Virus record (IMG/VR): IMGVR_UViG_3300036859_000726
Location: 1-64,000 of that record
Origin: a virus
DNA length: 64,000 bases
Reading direction: 5' to 3' (one strand)
Shown piece by piece: positions 20,517-29,302 of this stretch. The notes under the pieces were generated by a model. The model worked only from the letters and a program-made list of their open reading frames with translations, was not told the DNA's origin and did no database searches. A program made the translations under genes and the position numbers. Position 1 is the first letter of the stretch; each line of letters begins with the position of its first letter.

Positions 20517-20665
20517 CAATGAGCCCATTTCCATTCAAGATCATCCTGCTTGTCGCAGCTTTGATCTTCTTCTTCCTCGAGACGATCAAGACGCCCAGCA
20601 CGAAGTTCCAGCTTGGCTGGGCCGGAATGCTGTGCCTGACCGCCGCATTCTTCTTCGTCAAGTAG
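20513..20665 (+). CDS. Small membrane protein
   Basis: 50 residues from ATG 20513 (ATGA overlap) or 48 from ATG 20519 (AAGGAG 8 bases upstream). Two hydrophobic stretches (FKIILLVAALIFFFLETI and LGWAGMLCLTAAFFFV) form a helical hairpin. Unknown; too short for a standard holin but the topology allows it. Confidence 0.55.
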   Translation: MTMSPFPFKIILLVAALIFFFLETIKTPSTKFQLGWAGMLCLTAAFFFVK

Positions 20666-20666
20666 T

Positions 20667-20936
20667 GTGCAGTGGTCTGACTTCACGCAGCTGCTCACGG
20701 CGGTTGCGGCGCTGACTGCCGCGATCGGGACTGCCATCAATGGATACAATGGCCGGAGCAGCAGGAAGCGGATCGAGGACAAGATGGAGGTCGTGCACCA
20801 GGCGACAAACGGAATGTCCGAGAAGCTTCAGACCATCTCCAAGGCACAGGGTTTTGCCGAAGGAACTGCAGTCGGCAAGATTGAGGGAAGGGCCAGCGAA
20901 GTTGCAGATGAGAAGGCCCGCAAAGATTCACTTTAG
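20667..20936 (+). CDS. Membrane-anchored small protein
   Basis: 89 residues, GTG start just after the previous stop. One N-terminal transmembrane stretch (LLTAVAALTAAIGTAINGY) and a charged soluble tail (SRKRIEDKMEVVHQATNGM). Unknown; phage proteins of this plan are sometimes holin-like. Confidence 0.55.
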   Translation: MQWSDFTQLLTAVAALTAAIGTAINGYNGRSSRKRIEDKMEVVHQATNGMSEKLQTISKAQGFAEGTAVGKIEGRASEVADEKARKDSL

Positions 20937-20953
20937 TAACCAAAGGATTCGCC

Positions 20954-21169
20954 ATGACCGCCAAGATCCAGACCACCAAGTTCTTCTCCAGCCAAGAGCC
21001 GAGAGTCTATCCCGCACCTGCACGCCAGTTGCAGGTTGGCGACGAGTGGATCAACGGTGACGTGACCAAGACCTGGAACGGGACCGCATGGGCCGAGAAG
21101 TCCGCTGAGAAGCAGGACGACAAGAAGGAAGCTGCAACGAAGCTCGGCATCGGCAAGAAGTTAAGCTGA
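20954..21169 (+). CDS. Small hypothetical protein
   Basis: 71 residues; AAAGGA 9 bases upstream. DEWINGDVTKTWNGTAWAEK is a short beta-hairpin repeat as in phage structural add-ons, and the tail is Lys-rich. Immediately upstream of the terminase gene. Confidence 0.65.
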   Translation: MTAKIQTTKFFSSQEPRVYPAPARQLQVGDEWINGDVTKTWNGTAWAEKSAEKQDDKKEAATKLGIGKKLS

Positions 21170-21175
21170 CGATGG

Positions 21176-22720
21176 ATGTCGGCCAGTGAAGACGAGATCC
21201 GGCAGACACTCGAGCAGCTCGACGAGTATGAACTCGCACTGCTCGAGGCGCGCATTGCATGGAAGCGCACAGCACGCGTCAAGCAGCTCCCACCAGACCA
21301 GTGGCCAGTAGACTTCCTCTTCAATGGAGTCAAAGGGCCGCGCGACTGGCGCGTCTGGGGAATAAGATCTGGTCGTGGCTTCGGGAAAACACGCAGTGCC
21401 GCTGAGTGGCTCTGGCCCGAAGCATGCAACGATCCAGGCTCCTACAGCTTTGTCATTGCACCGACATTCTCTGACGTACAACACACATGCTTTGAGGGCG
21501 ACTCCGGGCTGCTGCGATGCATTCCTGAAGAGCTGATCCTCGACTACAACAAGACGAACACGATCGCTCTGGTGTGGACCGGTGAGGAGCCGTCACAGAT
21601 CCGCGGCTTTGCCGCAGACAGCCCAGAGCGTCTTCGTGGTCCAAACAGCCACAGGGTCTGGGCCGACGAGGTCGCATCATGGACCTATCCGGAAGACACA
21701 TGGTCGAATATGCAATTCGGATTGCGCCTCGGTCGTGGACCAAAGATCTGTTGGACAGGAACACTCAAGCCCAAAGCATTCGTGCGTCGTCTGGTTGAAG
21801 ACAAGTCGCCGATGACGTATGTTGTGCAGGGATCGACGGATGACAACGTCGAGAACCTTGCACCTGAGTTCTACGAGAACATCGCGAAGTATCGCGGAAC
21901 TGCGTTGGGCCGCCAGGAGCTTGAGGGCGAGCTGCTCAATCCAGAAGAAGCTGGCATCGTCAAGCGATCGCAGTTCCAGATCTGGCCGATCGGAAAGCGC
22001 ATCCCTCAGTTCGACTTCATCGTCTACTCTCTTGACACAGCATACACAGAGAAGACCTTCGACAAGAAGGAGATGAAGGCCGATCCTACAGCATGTTCCG
22101 TGTGGGGTCTGTTCAGGCAGGAAGAGCGCGGCATCTACACGCAGAACGTCATGCTGCTCGACTCATGGGACGACCACCTTGGTATTCCGCAGCTGATTGC
22201 GAAGGTGATCAAGGAGAAGTCGTTCCATTATGGTGCCTCGACGCGCATGGATGGATACGGGACGATCCTCCAACCTTCACGCGCACTACCAGGCACAGGA
22301 CGCAAGTCCGACATAATCATCATCGAGGAGAAGGGATCAGGAATCAGCCTCCGCCAGGCATTGGCTGCATCCCAGATCCTAACCCACCCTTATAACCCGA
22401 AGCGTGCAGACAAACTGGCGCGCTTGCACGCTGTGACGCCCATGTTCGCGCATGGTCGTGTGTATGTGCCGGAGTCTGAAGCCAACAGAGGACACCCGAA
22501 GAGCTGGGCCGATCCGCTGATCACTCAGGTATGTTCGTACGTTGGTCCTGGATCGACGGACCATGACGACTATGTTGACTCCACTTCCCAGGCGCTGCGA
22601 TACTTCATGGATAACCTGCGAATGGACTTCAGCCCGAAGCAGATCAAGAGCTACACTGATCGTGAACGCGACGACAAGCTTGAGGAAGTCAAGAACAGAA
22701 GCAGCAATCCATATGGTTGA
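21176..22720 (+). CDS. terL: Terminase large subunit (DNA-packaging ATPase/nuclease)
   Basis: 514 residues. Walker A SGRGFGKT at ~65-72, Walker B RVWADE at ~160-165, and a C-terminal RNase H-like nuclease with Asp in VYSLDTAY (~287) and late Asp residues in HDDYVDSTSQAL. Length and motif order fit the Terminase_6-type large subunits. It pumps DNA into the prohead through the portal encoded next but one. The type of ends (cos or headful) cannot be read. Confidence 0.95.
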   Translation: MSASEDEIRQTLEQLDEYELALLEARIAWKRTARVKQLPPDQWPVDFLFNGVKGPRDWRVWGIRSGRGFGKTRSAAEWLWPEACNDPGSYSFVIAPTFSDVQHTCFEGDSGLLRCIPEELILDYNKTNTIALVWTGEEPSQIRGFAADSPERLRGPNSHRVWADEVASWTYPEDTWSNMQFGLRLGRGPKICWTGTLKPKAFVRRLVEDKSPMTYVVQGSTDDNVENLAPEFYENIAKYRGTALGRQELEGELLNPEEAGIVKRSQFQIWPIGKRIPQFDFIVYSLDTAYTEKTFDKKEMKADPTACSVWGLFRQEERGIYTQNVMLLDSWDDHLGIPQLIAKVIKEKSFHYGASTRMDGYGTILQPSRALPGTGRKSDIIIIEEKGSGISLRQALAASQILTHPYNPKRADKLARLHAVTPMFAHGRVYVPESEANRGHPKSWADPLITQVCSYVGPGSTDHDDYVDSTSQALRYFMDNLRMDFSPKQIKSYTDRERDDKLEEVKNRSSNPYG

Positions 22721-22748
22721 CTGTGCTGACGAGCTCGATAAATTCCTC

Positions 22749-22777
22749 TTTACCTATCATTTGTTACGAGGTAGGAT
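22749..22777 (+). promoter_or_regulatory. Late-type promoter candidate
   Basis: TTTACC (22749-22754), 17 bases, TAGGAT (22772-22777), with GAGGTAGG just before the -10 as at 26836. Part of the -10 (AGGA) could instead be the ribosome site of the gene at 22785. Confidence 0.5.
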
Positions 22778-22784
22778 TACGAAT

Positions 22785-23102
22785 ATGGCATCAGACACAC
22801 GACTCTCGGCAGGCCGCTATCCACCTGGCCAAGCCCCTCGGATCACACCTGAGATGATCCGCCAAGAAATTGCCGGCACTGAGTTCATCGTACGTGGCAA
22901 ATACACTCTGTGTTTGCTGACCTTGCGTAATGGTACGATCGTTTCTGGCGAATCTTCATGCGTCTACCCTGAGAATTACGATCAGGCGAAGGGCGAGGAG
23001 ATTGCGTACAAGAACGCAGAGAACAAGGTGTATTCGCTTGAGGGCTATGCCCTTGCAGAGAAGAGATACACAGAAGAAAAGCGCAGCGAAGACGAAACCT
23101 GA
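22785..23102 (+). CDS. N4 gp49 / Sf6 gp66-family protein
   Basis: 105 residues from ATG 22785. The core CLLTLRNGTIVSGESSCV with YPENYDQAKGEEIAY and YSLEGYAL matches the phage gp49/gp66 family: a small conserved protein found in many podo- and siphoviruses, function unproven. Start chosen because AGGA lies 8 bases upstream and it begins at the usual family N-terminus. Between terminase and portal. Confidence 0.8.
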   Translation: MASDTRLSAGRYPPGQAPRITPEMIRQEIAGTEFIVRGKYTLCLLTLRNGTIVSGESSCVYPENYDQAKGEEIAYKNAENKVYSLEGYALAEKRYTEEKRSEDET

Positions 23103-23116
23103 GCAGGTAGCCTATC

Positions 23117-25603
23117 GTGCCAATCACAGACCTTCCAGGTGCTCCAGATGATCCGCGCAAGGCCGAGGCCGAAGCAGCTGGTGCAGAAGATGCTGGCGTG
23201 GTCGAGGAGCTTGAGCCTGTATCACCAACTCCTGGTGATGCTGTTGACACCGACGATGGCGGCGCGATCATCACTCTGTCAGAGGATGATGCAAATCAGC
23301 AGCCGAAGCCTGACTTCTATGCCAACTTGCTTGGCACTGATCTTCTGCCGCTCACTGATGCAAAGGCCATCACCGTTGAACTTATCGATCTCCTACATGA
23401 CGACAAGGAGTCACGGAAAGAGTTCGACAACATGTATGCTGACGGCATCAAGCGAACCGGCCTCGGCAAGGATGCGCCTGGTGGAGCCGAGTTTGATGGT
23501 GCATCGAAAGTTGTGCACCCAATGCTGTCGAAGGCCGCGATCGAGTATGCATCGCGCGCAATGGGAGAGCTGTTCCCCGGTGGTGGACAAGTCGTTCGCG
23601 ATTATGTGCCTGAGGGCGATGATGGCGATGTAGATGCGAAGAGAATTGAGAAGGCTGCGCGCCTCACTCGATTCTACAACTGGCAGCTCGTTCACTATGT
23701 GCCTGAGTTCCGCCTCGAAATGGAGAAGCTGCTTACACAGACGCCGCTCTCCGGTTCGCAGTTCCTGTTCTGGTGTTGGGACCCCAGGCTTGCTCGCCCA
23801 AAGCCCACCTATTGGCCAACTGACAATGTCTGGTTCCCATATGGCGCAGCCTCCGCGAACACAGCAGAGCGTCTGACGCTGGTCGAGGAGATCAGCGACA
23901 CTGAATTCAAGCGACGAGTGCGCTCCGGCGAGTACTCTGCTGAAGCGCCGCTGACCGGCGACATGATCAACACAGAGCAGTCGGAGGCCTCGAAAGCCAC
24001 TGACAAGGCTCAGGGTGTCGAGAAGGCATTCATGGCCACCAGGATGGGGTACCACCTCATCGCTCGCACCTATTGCAACCTCGAGTTCGAGAACGGGGAA
24101 GAGCTGCCATACTGCATCGTCACTGACCTGACGAATGACGTGCCGCTATCAGTTGTTCGAAACTGGGAGCAGAACGACCCCAAGAAATTGAAGATGGACT
24201 GGACCAACGAGATCCCGTTCCTGCCATGGCGCGGCGCGTTGACACTGGGTCTTGTGCAGTTCATCTCGAGTCTGGCTGGCGGCGCCACCGGAGCGATCCG
24301 TGCACTGCTGGATTCTGCACACATCAACAATTTCCCCGCCCTGATGAAGCTGAAGGGCGCAAATTTCCCAGGTCAGACGCAATCTGTGGGTGCAACAGGC
24401 ATCACCGACATCGAGGGTGGTGTTGCTGGCAACGACGACATCAGAAAACTCGTCATGCCGTTCCCGTACAACCCACCGTCGAACACTTTGGTCACCCTGC
24501 TGGGCATTCTCAACGAGTATGGCTCAGATTTCGTCCAGACGAGCATCAAAAATCTCGCAGATGGCCATCGAGACATGCCGGTTGGCACGACTCTGGCGCT
24601 GATCGAGCAGGGACTCAAGACTCTTTCTGGAATTCATGGCCGTTTGCACGCTGCGATGGCCAACGTCCTCAAGACTGTACACCGAATCAACCGGATGTAC
24701 ATCGAAGACGACGAAATCAAGAACGAAGTTGGCGTTTTGCTGGCTCGCCGCGACGACTTCCAGGGTCCGATGGACGTCATTCCGGTCAGCGACCCGGAGG
24801 TTTTCAGCGACATTCAGCGTTTTGCGCAGATGCAGCTGATTGCAGATCGTGCGGCTGTCAAGCCCGACCTGTACAACCAGCGCAAAGTCGAGGAAATGAT
24901 CCTCAAGCGCAGCAAAATCCCGAATGCCGACAAACTTCTCGTCGCAGATCCAGAGCCGACGGAGCAGAATGCAGTCACCGAGAACATCCGGATGTCGATG
25001 GGACAGCCTGCTGCTGTTTATCCACATCAAGATCATCTTGCGCACATCCAAGTGGTCATGGACTTTCTTAGAGACCCGAATCTTGGCAGCAATCCGCTGA
25101 TTGCGCCGAAGTTTCTGCCACTCGCTTTCCAGCATTTGGCTGATCACATCGTTATGTGGTATGCCTCCGAATTTGAGAAGGTCATGGCACCTTCCCTTCA
25201 GGATCAGGATGGTGTCATCAACATTCAGGACGCATGGGAAGAGAAGGACGCTGCTGTTCGTGCCGAGCTCGACAAGATGTTCGCGAACGCCTCTGGAAGA
25301 ATCGTCGCCAAGACGAACTCAATGTTTGCCCAGATTCCGCCAATCATCCAAGTCGCTCAGCAACTTTTGTCTCAGGTTATGCCGCAGCCGCAGGCAACGC
25401 CAGACAAGATGGTCGATGCGAACATGGAAAAGCAGAAGATGGAGTTCGAGAAGCAGATGACGCAGATCAAGGAGGCCAACAAGGCTCAGATCGCGGAAGC
25501 TCAGAATCAGACCAAGCTGATGATCGCCAATATGGAGGCTCAGCTGACTGCTTTGACCGATCGATATACTGCGATGAACAATGGCAATCTGAAAGGTGGG
25601 TGA
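23117..25603 (+). CDS. Portal protein
   Basis: 828 residues, GTG start. Acidic N-terminal ~75, then a long portal-type body (RKEFDNMYADGIKRTG, NAAG-like RAMGELFPGGG, FYNWQL) and a C-terminal coiled coil (~750-820, QKMEFEKQMTQIKEANKAQI). Size fits the large portals of P22-like and related podoviruses, whose extra C-terminal part forms a barrel. Forms the dodecameric DNA channel at one capsid vertex and docks the terminase. Confidence 0.85.
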   Translation: MPITDLPGAPDDPRKAEAEAAGAEDAGVVEELEPVSPTPGDAVDTDDGGAIITLSEDDANQQPKPDFYANLLGTDLLPLTDAKAITVELIDLLHDDKESRKEFDNMYADGIKRTGLGKDAPGGAEFDGASKVVHPMLSKAAIEYASRAMGELFPGGGQVVRDYVPEGDDGDVDAKRIEKAARLTRFYNWQLVHYVPEFRLEMEKLLTQTPLSGSQFLFWCWDPRLARPKPTYWPTDNVWFPYGAASANTAERLTLVEEISDTEFKRRVRSGEYSAEAPLTGDMINTEQSEASKATDKAQGVEKAFMATRMGYHLIARTYCNLEFENGEELPYCIVTDLTNDVPLSVVRNWEQNDPKKLKMDWTNEIPFLPWRGALTLGLVQFISSLAGGATGAIRALLDSAHINNFPALMKLKGANFPGQTQSVGATGITDIEGGVAGNDDIRKLVMPFPYNPPSNTLVTLLGILNEYGSDFVQTSIKNLADGHRDMPVGTTLALIEQGLKTLSGIHGRLHAAMANVLKTVHRINRMYIEDDEIKNEVGVLLARRDDFQGPMDVIPVSDPEVFSDIQRFAQMQLIADRAAVKPDLYNQRKVEEMILKRSKIPNADKLLVADPEPTEQNAVTENIRMSMGQPAAVYPHQDHLAHIQVVMDFLRDPNLGSNPLIAPKFLPLAFQHLADHIVMWYASEFEKVMAPSLQDQDGVINIQDAWEEKDAAVRAELDKMFANASGRIVAKTNSMFAQIPPIIQVAQQLLSQVMPQPQATPDKMVDANMEKQKMEFEKQMTQIKEANKAQIAEAQNQTKLMIANMEAQLTALTDRYTAMNNGNLKGG

Positions 25604-25606
25604 CAA

Positions 25607-25900
25607 GTGAGCGAACAGGTGCAAATGGACTTCAGCGACGCCCTCCGGAGCCTCAAGCTTGGTGCGCGCATCGCCCGTTCCGGTTGGAATAGCAAAGGAA
25701 TGTGGCTCACACTGTCGCCTGGTGGCGAAGTGGACTCCGACAAGCTCTGGGCTCCAGCGAACAAGGCGTTTGCCATCCAGAATGGCGGCTCAGCCAGAGT
25801 TCTGCCATACATCACCATGAAGACCGCAGATAACTGCATCGTGCCGTGGCTTGCGTCGCAGACTGACGTTCTCGCCGCCGACTGGGTCATCGTAGAATGA
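25607..25900 (+). CDS. Tad2-like (DUF2829) anti-Thoeris protein
   Basis: 97 residues, GTG start 3 bases after the portal stop. DFSDALRSLKLGARIARSGW, then SKGMWL, PYITMKTAD and VPWLASQTDVLAADW are the hallmarks of DUF2829. The founding phage member, Tad2, sequesters the Thoeris signal molecule so the host effector stays off. Same length as the family norm. Lying inside the head-gene operon, it would be made late unless other promoters serve it. Binding specificity cannot be read from sequence. Confidence 0.8.
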   Translation: MSEQVQMDFSDALRSLKLGARIARSGWNSKGMWLTLSPGGEVDSDKLWAPANKAFAIQNGGSARVLPYITMKTADNCIVPWLASQTDVLAADWVIVE

Positions 25901-26031
25901 GCGACCGTCGCCTGCCTGGCAAGATTGACCACACATTCGTTCAACGGATGGCAATTCGTTTCGCTGTGTATCATTCATTGCGCAGCGGACTTTGGTGGGA
26001 ATGTCGGAAACAGATCAACGGAGGACAGTGA
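25897..26031 (+). CDS. 44-residue hypothetical protein
   Basis: ATG overlaps the Tad2-like stop (ATGA) and the frame ends 1 base before the next ATG. Basic with aromatic centre (FAVYHSLRSGLWWECRKQ). Resembles very small phage proteins; unknown. Confidence 0.5.
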   Translation: MSDRRLPGKIDHTFVQRMAIRFAVYHSLRSGLWWECRKQINGGQ

Positions 26032-26032
26032 C

Positions 26033-26185
26033 ATGGCAAACAAAGACAAGGGTGGCGGAAACAACCTGACGCGCCAGCACCATCAGATGGCAACCGGCAA
26101 CATGCATGTCGGCTTTGCCAAGGGTGGAGCAGTCAAATCCGGTTCATTCCCGAAGGGAGCCAAGGTGGCTCCAAAGCGCAAGTGA
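26033..26185 (+). CDS. 50-residue protein with FAxGGxV motif
   Basis: ATG 26033 with GGAGG upstream. Gly/Lys-rich; GFAKGGAVKSGSFPKGAKV carries the FA-(K/E/T)-GG-x-V motif that recurs in at least four other late proteins of this phage. Likely a minor virion component. Confidence 0.65.
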   Translation: MANKDKGGGNNLTRQHHQMATGNMHVGFAKGGAVKSGSFPKGAKVAPKRK

Positions 26186-26186
26186 G

Positions 26187-26426
26187 GTGAGGCTCATTTC
26201 GGTCGAGAAGCTTCTGGCTCGACTTCAGAAGCAGCGACTAGAATTTGACTCCAATGCGCTTGGCACTGCAGACGCTCAAAATGCAGCTTTCGAGTACGGT
26301 TTGAAGGTCGGACAACATCGCGGCATGCTTGCCGCAGAACAGCAGCTTGAACAGTTGCTAAAGGAAGAAGATGATGGAAAGCGTTCAGAGAGGCCAGATC
26401 CTGGTCCCACTCGCGCCTATGGGTAG
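26187..26426 (+). CDS. Small helical protein
   Basis: 79 residues from GTG 26187. Coiled-coil-like (SVEKLLARLQKQRLEFDSN, LAAEQQLEQLLKEEDD). It overlaps the start of the co-chaperonin-like gene by 56 bp. Unknown. Confidence 0.55.
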   Translation: MRLISVEKLLARLQKQRLEFDSNALGTADAQNAAFEYGLKVGQHRGMLAAEQQLEQLLKEEDDGKRSERPDPGPTRAYG

Positions 26427-26832
26427 TGGTTACAACTCGATCGAGGAGGCATTTCCTCCTGCAGATCCAAACTACAAGCCAGTCGGTGCCAAGGTTCTGG
26501 TTCAGATTCGCACGCCGAAGAAGAAGTCTGCCGGCGGCATCGTCCTGCTCGAAGAGACGCAGGAAACTGACAAGTGGAACACGCAGGTCGGCAAGGTCAT
26601 CGCGATCGGACCTGTTGCGTTCAAGAATCGTGTCACCCTCGAGTCGTGGCCCGAAGGTGATTGGGTCAAGCCAGGCCAGTTCGCTCGCGTGCCCAAATAT
26701 GGCGGCGACCGTTGGCACATCCCTCTGAATCCTGGTGACCCGAACACAGAGTATGCCCTGTTCGCCGTTTGGCGAGATCTGGACATCTGTGGTGAAGTAC
26801 CAGACCCTCTGGCCGTTATTGCATATATCTAG
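26371..26832 (+). CDS. GroES-like co-chaperonin
   Basis: 153 residues (ATG 26371 or 26374). KKSAGGIVLLEETQ repeats the KSAGGIVL segment of the GroES mobile loop that docks onto GroEL; flanking VGAKVLVQIRTP and VGKVIAIGP with VKPGQFARVPKYGG match the GroES barrel. Longer than GroES (97) because of ~30 extra N-terminal residues and inserts in the roof region. T4 gp31 is the known precedent: a phage GroES substitute needed to fold the capsid protein. Its place before scaffold and capsid genes fits that job. Confidence 0.8.
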   Translation: MMESVQRGQILVPLAPMGSGYNSIEEAFPPADPNYKPVGAKVLVQIRTPKKKSAGGIVLLEETQETDKWNTQVGKVIAIGPVAFKNRVTLESWPEGDWVKPGQFARVPKYGGDRWHIPLNPGDPNTEYALFAVWRDLDICGEVPDPLAVIAYI

Positions 26833-26835
26833 TCC

Positions 26836-26864
26836 TTTACTTCACATCTGAGGTAGGTTAGGAT
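26836..26864 (+). promoter_or_regulatory. Late promoter before the scaffold-like gene
   Basis: TTTACT (26836-26841), 17 bases, TAGGAT (26859-26864). Context CCTTTACTTCACATCTG is nearly the same as at 33660. Confidence 0.6.
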
Positions 26865-26906
26865 ACGAGTAATCAGAGCCGACCAACAGTTGGCAAAGGT
26901 GGTTTT

Positions 26907-28040
26907 GTGGCGGATACCAAAGACAAGGCGGATGACCAGGAAGAACTGGTTGCAGTAGAAGGCGCAGAAGACGCCGACGCTGTCGCGCCTGGCGAAGAAA
27001 CGGCCGACTCAAAAGGTGAGTCGAAGGACAAGAAGGGCGAGAAGGATGACTCGAATGAGGAGTCCGACGAGCCTGATGATCCTGATGAACCTGATGAGCC
27101 TGAAGAGGCTGCCGCCAAAGACGGCGATGCCCGCGTCGCAACTGACGAAGACGCCGACAACACCGACGCCAGATCAAAGCGCAAGGAGACTGCCAAAGAG
27201 CGTCGACAGCGCCAAAAGAAGCGTATTGAAGCTCGCGAGAGAGAACTCAATCTCTACAAGGCTCGGAACGAAGAGCTCGAGCGCCGCTTCTCCACTCTCG
27301 AGGCCCGACAGTCTCGTGGAGAGCAGATCACAATTGGTCAGGCCATCACCACTGTTGAGGGTCAGATCGCCGAGGCGAGGCGCCTCGAGGCTGAGGCCAT
27401 CAAGGCCCAGGACGGCGAGACTGCCGTTGAAGCTCGCGAAGTTCGCGAAGCCCTCGAAGGAAAGCGTGATCGTCTTGTCGCAGCCAAGGAGCGGGTTGCA
27501 AAGACCACCAGCGGAACCCGCACTCCTCCCCCAGAGATGCGTCAAGCCCTGAGCTGGATTGACAAGAACAAGGACTGGTACGATCCGAAAGGAGGCAATG
27601 AAGAGAGCGCCATCGCCTCGGCGATCGAAGACCGCTTGACTCGCGAAGGCAAGCTTGATCCGGCCAGCGCTGAATTCTGGCAAGAGCTCGATCGTCGCCT
27701 CATCAAGCGCGGCATCAAGAAGGGCAAAGTCTCAGACGAAGAGTCTGAGGAAGGCGAGTTCGAGGAGCTCGACGAGAAGGACGAGAAGCCAGGCAAGGGC
27801 GCGAAGTCCAATGGAAATGGCCATGACAAGTCCAACGGCAAATCCAATGGGAAGGGCAATGGAGGCCCCAAAGTCACAGTCGGCGGCGAGAAACGCTCCT
27901 TGAAGGCCAACGAGGTCTACATTGACCCAGGCCGCAAGCAAGCGATGATCGAAGCTGGCGTCTGGGACGACCCGAAGCAGCGACAGGAAATGCTCCGTCG
28001 CTACCACCAATTTGATCGTGACGCTCGTGCGTCGCGCTAA
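26907..28040 (+). CDS. Scaffolding-like protein
   Basis: 377 residues, GTG start with AAAGG upstream. Very acidic, repetitive first ~95 residues (DEPDDPDEPDEPEEA), a long coiled coil (~95-200, KKRIEARERELNLYKARNEE), and Lys/Gly/Asn low-complexity near 295-325. This charge-rich, helical make-up and the place between portal and capsid genes fit an internal scaffold; no sequence family is recognised. Confidence 0.6.
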   Translation: MADTKDKADDQEELVAVEGAEDADAVAPGEETADSKGESKDKKGEKDDSNEESDEPDDPDEPDEPEEAAAKDGDARVATDEDADNTDARSKRKETAKERRQRQKKRIEARERELNLYKARNEELERRFSTLEARQSRGEQITIGQAITTVEGQIAEARRLEAEAIKAQDGETAVEAREVREALEGKRDRLVAAKERVAKTTSGTRTPPPEMRQALSWIDKNKDWYDPKGGNEESAIASAIEDRLTREGKLDPASAEFWQELDRRLIKRGIKKGKVSDEESEEGEFEELDEKDEKPGKGAKSNGNGHDKSNGKSNGKGNGGPKVTVGGEKRSLKANEVYIDPGRKQAMIEAGVWDDPKQRQEMLRRYHQFDRDARASR

Positions 28041-28063
28041 CTGACGTCTGTAAGGAGACGACA

Positions 28064-28651
28064 ATGACAGCTGTAAAAACCCCTTCCCAGCCAGTGTCAA
28101 AGCAGGCTGAACTCCGTGGCGACGAGAAAGACGTCCGTAGCGAGTCTGGAGATGTGCGTGCTGACCGAGAGGACAGCGATCGGCCAATCTCAGAGGACCC
28201 CGAGCTATCGGACTCTGTGCGCCTGGAAATGCTTCGCGGAGGCGGACAAGCAATCCTTCCTGACATCCCGCAGATCGACGGCTACCATGTTTGCTGGCTA
28301 TCGACCACCAACGGAAGCGACCCGATTCATCGGCGCATGCAGCTGGGTTACTCGCCTATTAAGGCAAGTGACATCCCCGGCTTCGCACACGCAGGTTTGA
28401 AGTCTGGCGAATTCCAAGGGTGCGTCTCAGTCAACGAGATGATCGCCTTCAAGATTCCGCTGCGCCTTTACAACGAATACATGAAGGAGATGCATTACCG
28501 CGCTCCGAATCGTGAAGAGGAAGCAGTGAATTCGATCTACGACGATGCAATAGCACAGGCAGCGCGGATCAATGATCGCGCGCAGACTCTGCTCACCGAG
28601 GAAGGTCGCGTTCGCCAGAATATGAATATTCCCGAACCAAACTTCGTGTAG
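28064..28651 (+). CDS. Head-region structural protein, unknown
   Basis: 195 residues. Charged disordered N-terminus (KDVRSESGDVRADREDSDR), then a folded part (YHVCWLSTTNGSDPIHRRM, VNEMIAFKIPLRLYNEYMKE) and a final helix. Sequences of this plan sit beside capsid genes in other podoviruses; role not known. Confidence 0.65.
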   Translation: MTAVKTPSQPVSKQAELRGDEKDVRSESGDVRADREDSDRPISEDPELSDSVRLEMLRGGGQAILPDIPQIDGYHVCWLSTTNGSDPIHRRMQLGYSPIKASDIPGFAHAGLKSGEFQGCVSVNEMIAFKIPLRLYNEYMKEMHYRAPNREEEAVNSIYDDAIAQAARINDRAQTLLTEEGRVRQNMNIPEPNFV

Positions 28652-28718
28652 CACGCAGCCAACAGCGCGTGCCCGAGACTGGTGAGGGCGTGACAACTTT
28701 GGGATTCAGGAGAATGAC

Positions 28719-29288
28719 ATGAGTGCAACTGCAGCACCATTCGGCCTGCAACCTGCCTATCATCCGTCCGGTGTGATCCGTCCGGACAAGGGCACGATTG
28801 CCAGCGCCTACGGTGCGAACATCTACCAGGGCTCACCTGTTGCCTATGTGGCCACAGGCGGCATCGCTCTCGCTGCGGCGGGTGCGAAGGCTGCCGGTGT
28901 GTTCCAGGGCTGCGAGTATCAGCCCGGCGGCCAGCTGCCGCGTGTGGTATCGAACTACTGGCCGAGTGGCACGGTTGCGACGAAGATCGTCGCGTACCTC
29001 ACCACGGATCCGGAGATCGTGTACCAGGTCCAGGCGAATGCGACCATGGCGGTTACCACCGTCGGACGCACCTACGACTGGTCCACGAACGCGACCGGCA
29101 ACGGCGACACTGCCACAGGAAACAGCACCGTCTCACTGGACGTGGCTTCTCTTTCCGCTGGTGGTGCGGGTCTCATTGTTCTCGGCGTCCTCGAAGGGCC
29201 GGACAATGATTGGGGCGACACCTATCCTGTCGTGTTGGTGAAGATTGCTGAGCCGCAGTTTGGCGCGGCCATCATTCCTGTTTACTAA
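28719..29288 (+). CDS. Capsid decoration/cement-like protein
   Basis: 189 residues. Starts AAPFGLQPAYHPSGVIRP, beta-rich, Gly/Ala/Thr-rich throughout, with strongly GC-biased third positions like the capsid gene after it: a highly expressed virion protein. GGAG before the ATG. Directly upstream of the capsid gene, as decoration proteins usually are. Confidence 0.65.
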   Translation: MSATAAPFGLQPAYHPSGVIRPDKGTIASAYGANIYQGSPVAYVATGGIALAAAGAKAAGVFQGCEYQPGGQLPRVVSNYWPSGTVATKIVAYLTTDPEIVYQVQANATMAVTTVGRTYDWSTNATGNGDTATGNSTVSLDVASLSAGGAGLIVLGVLEGPDNDWGDTYPVVLVKIAEPQFGAAIIPVY

Positions 29289-29302
29289 GGGAGACAGCGA
29301 AC

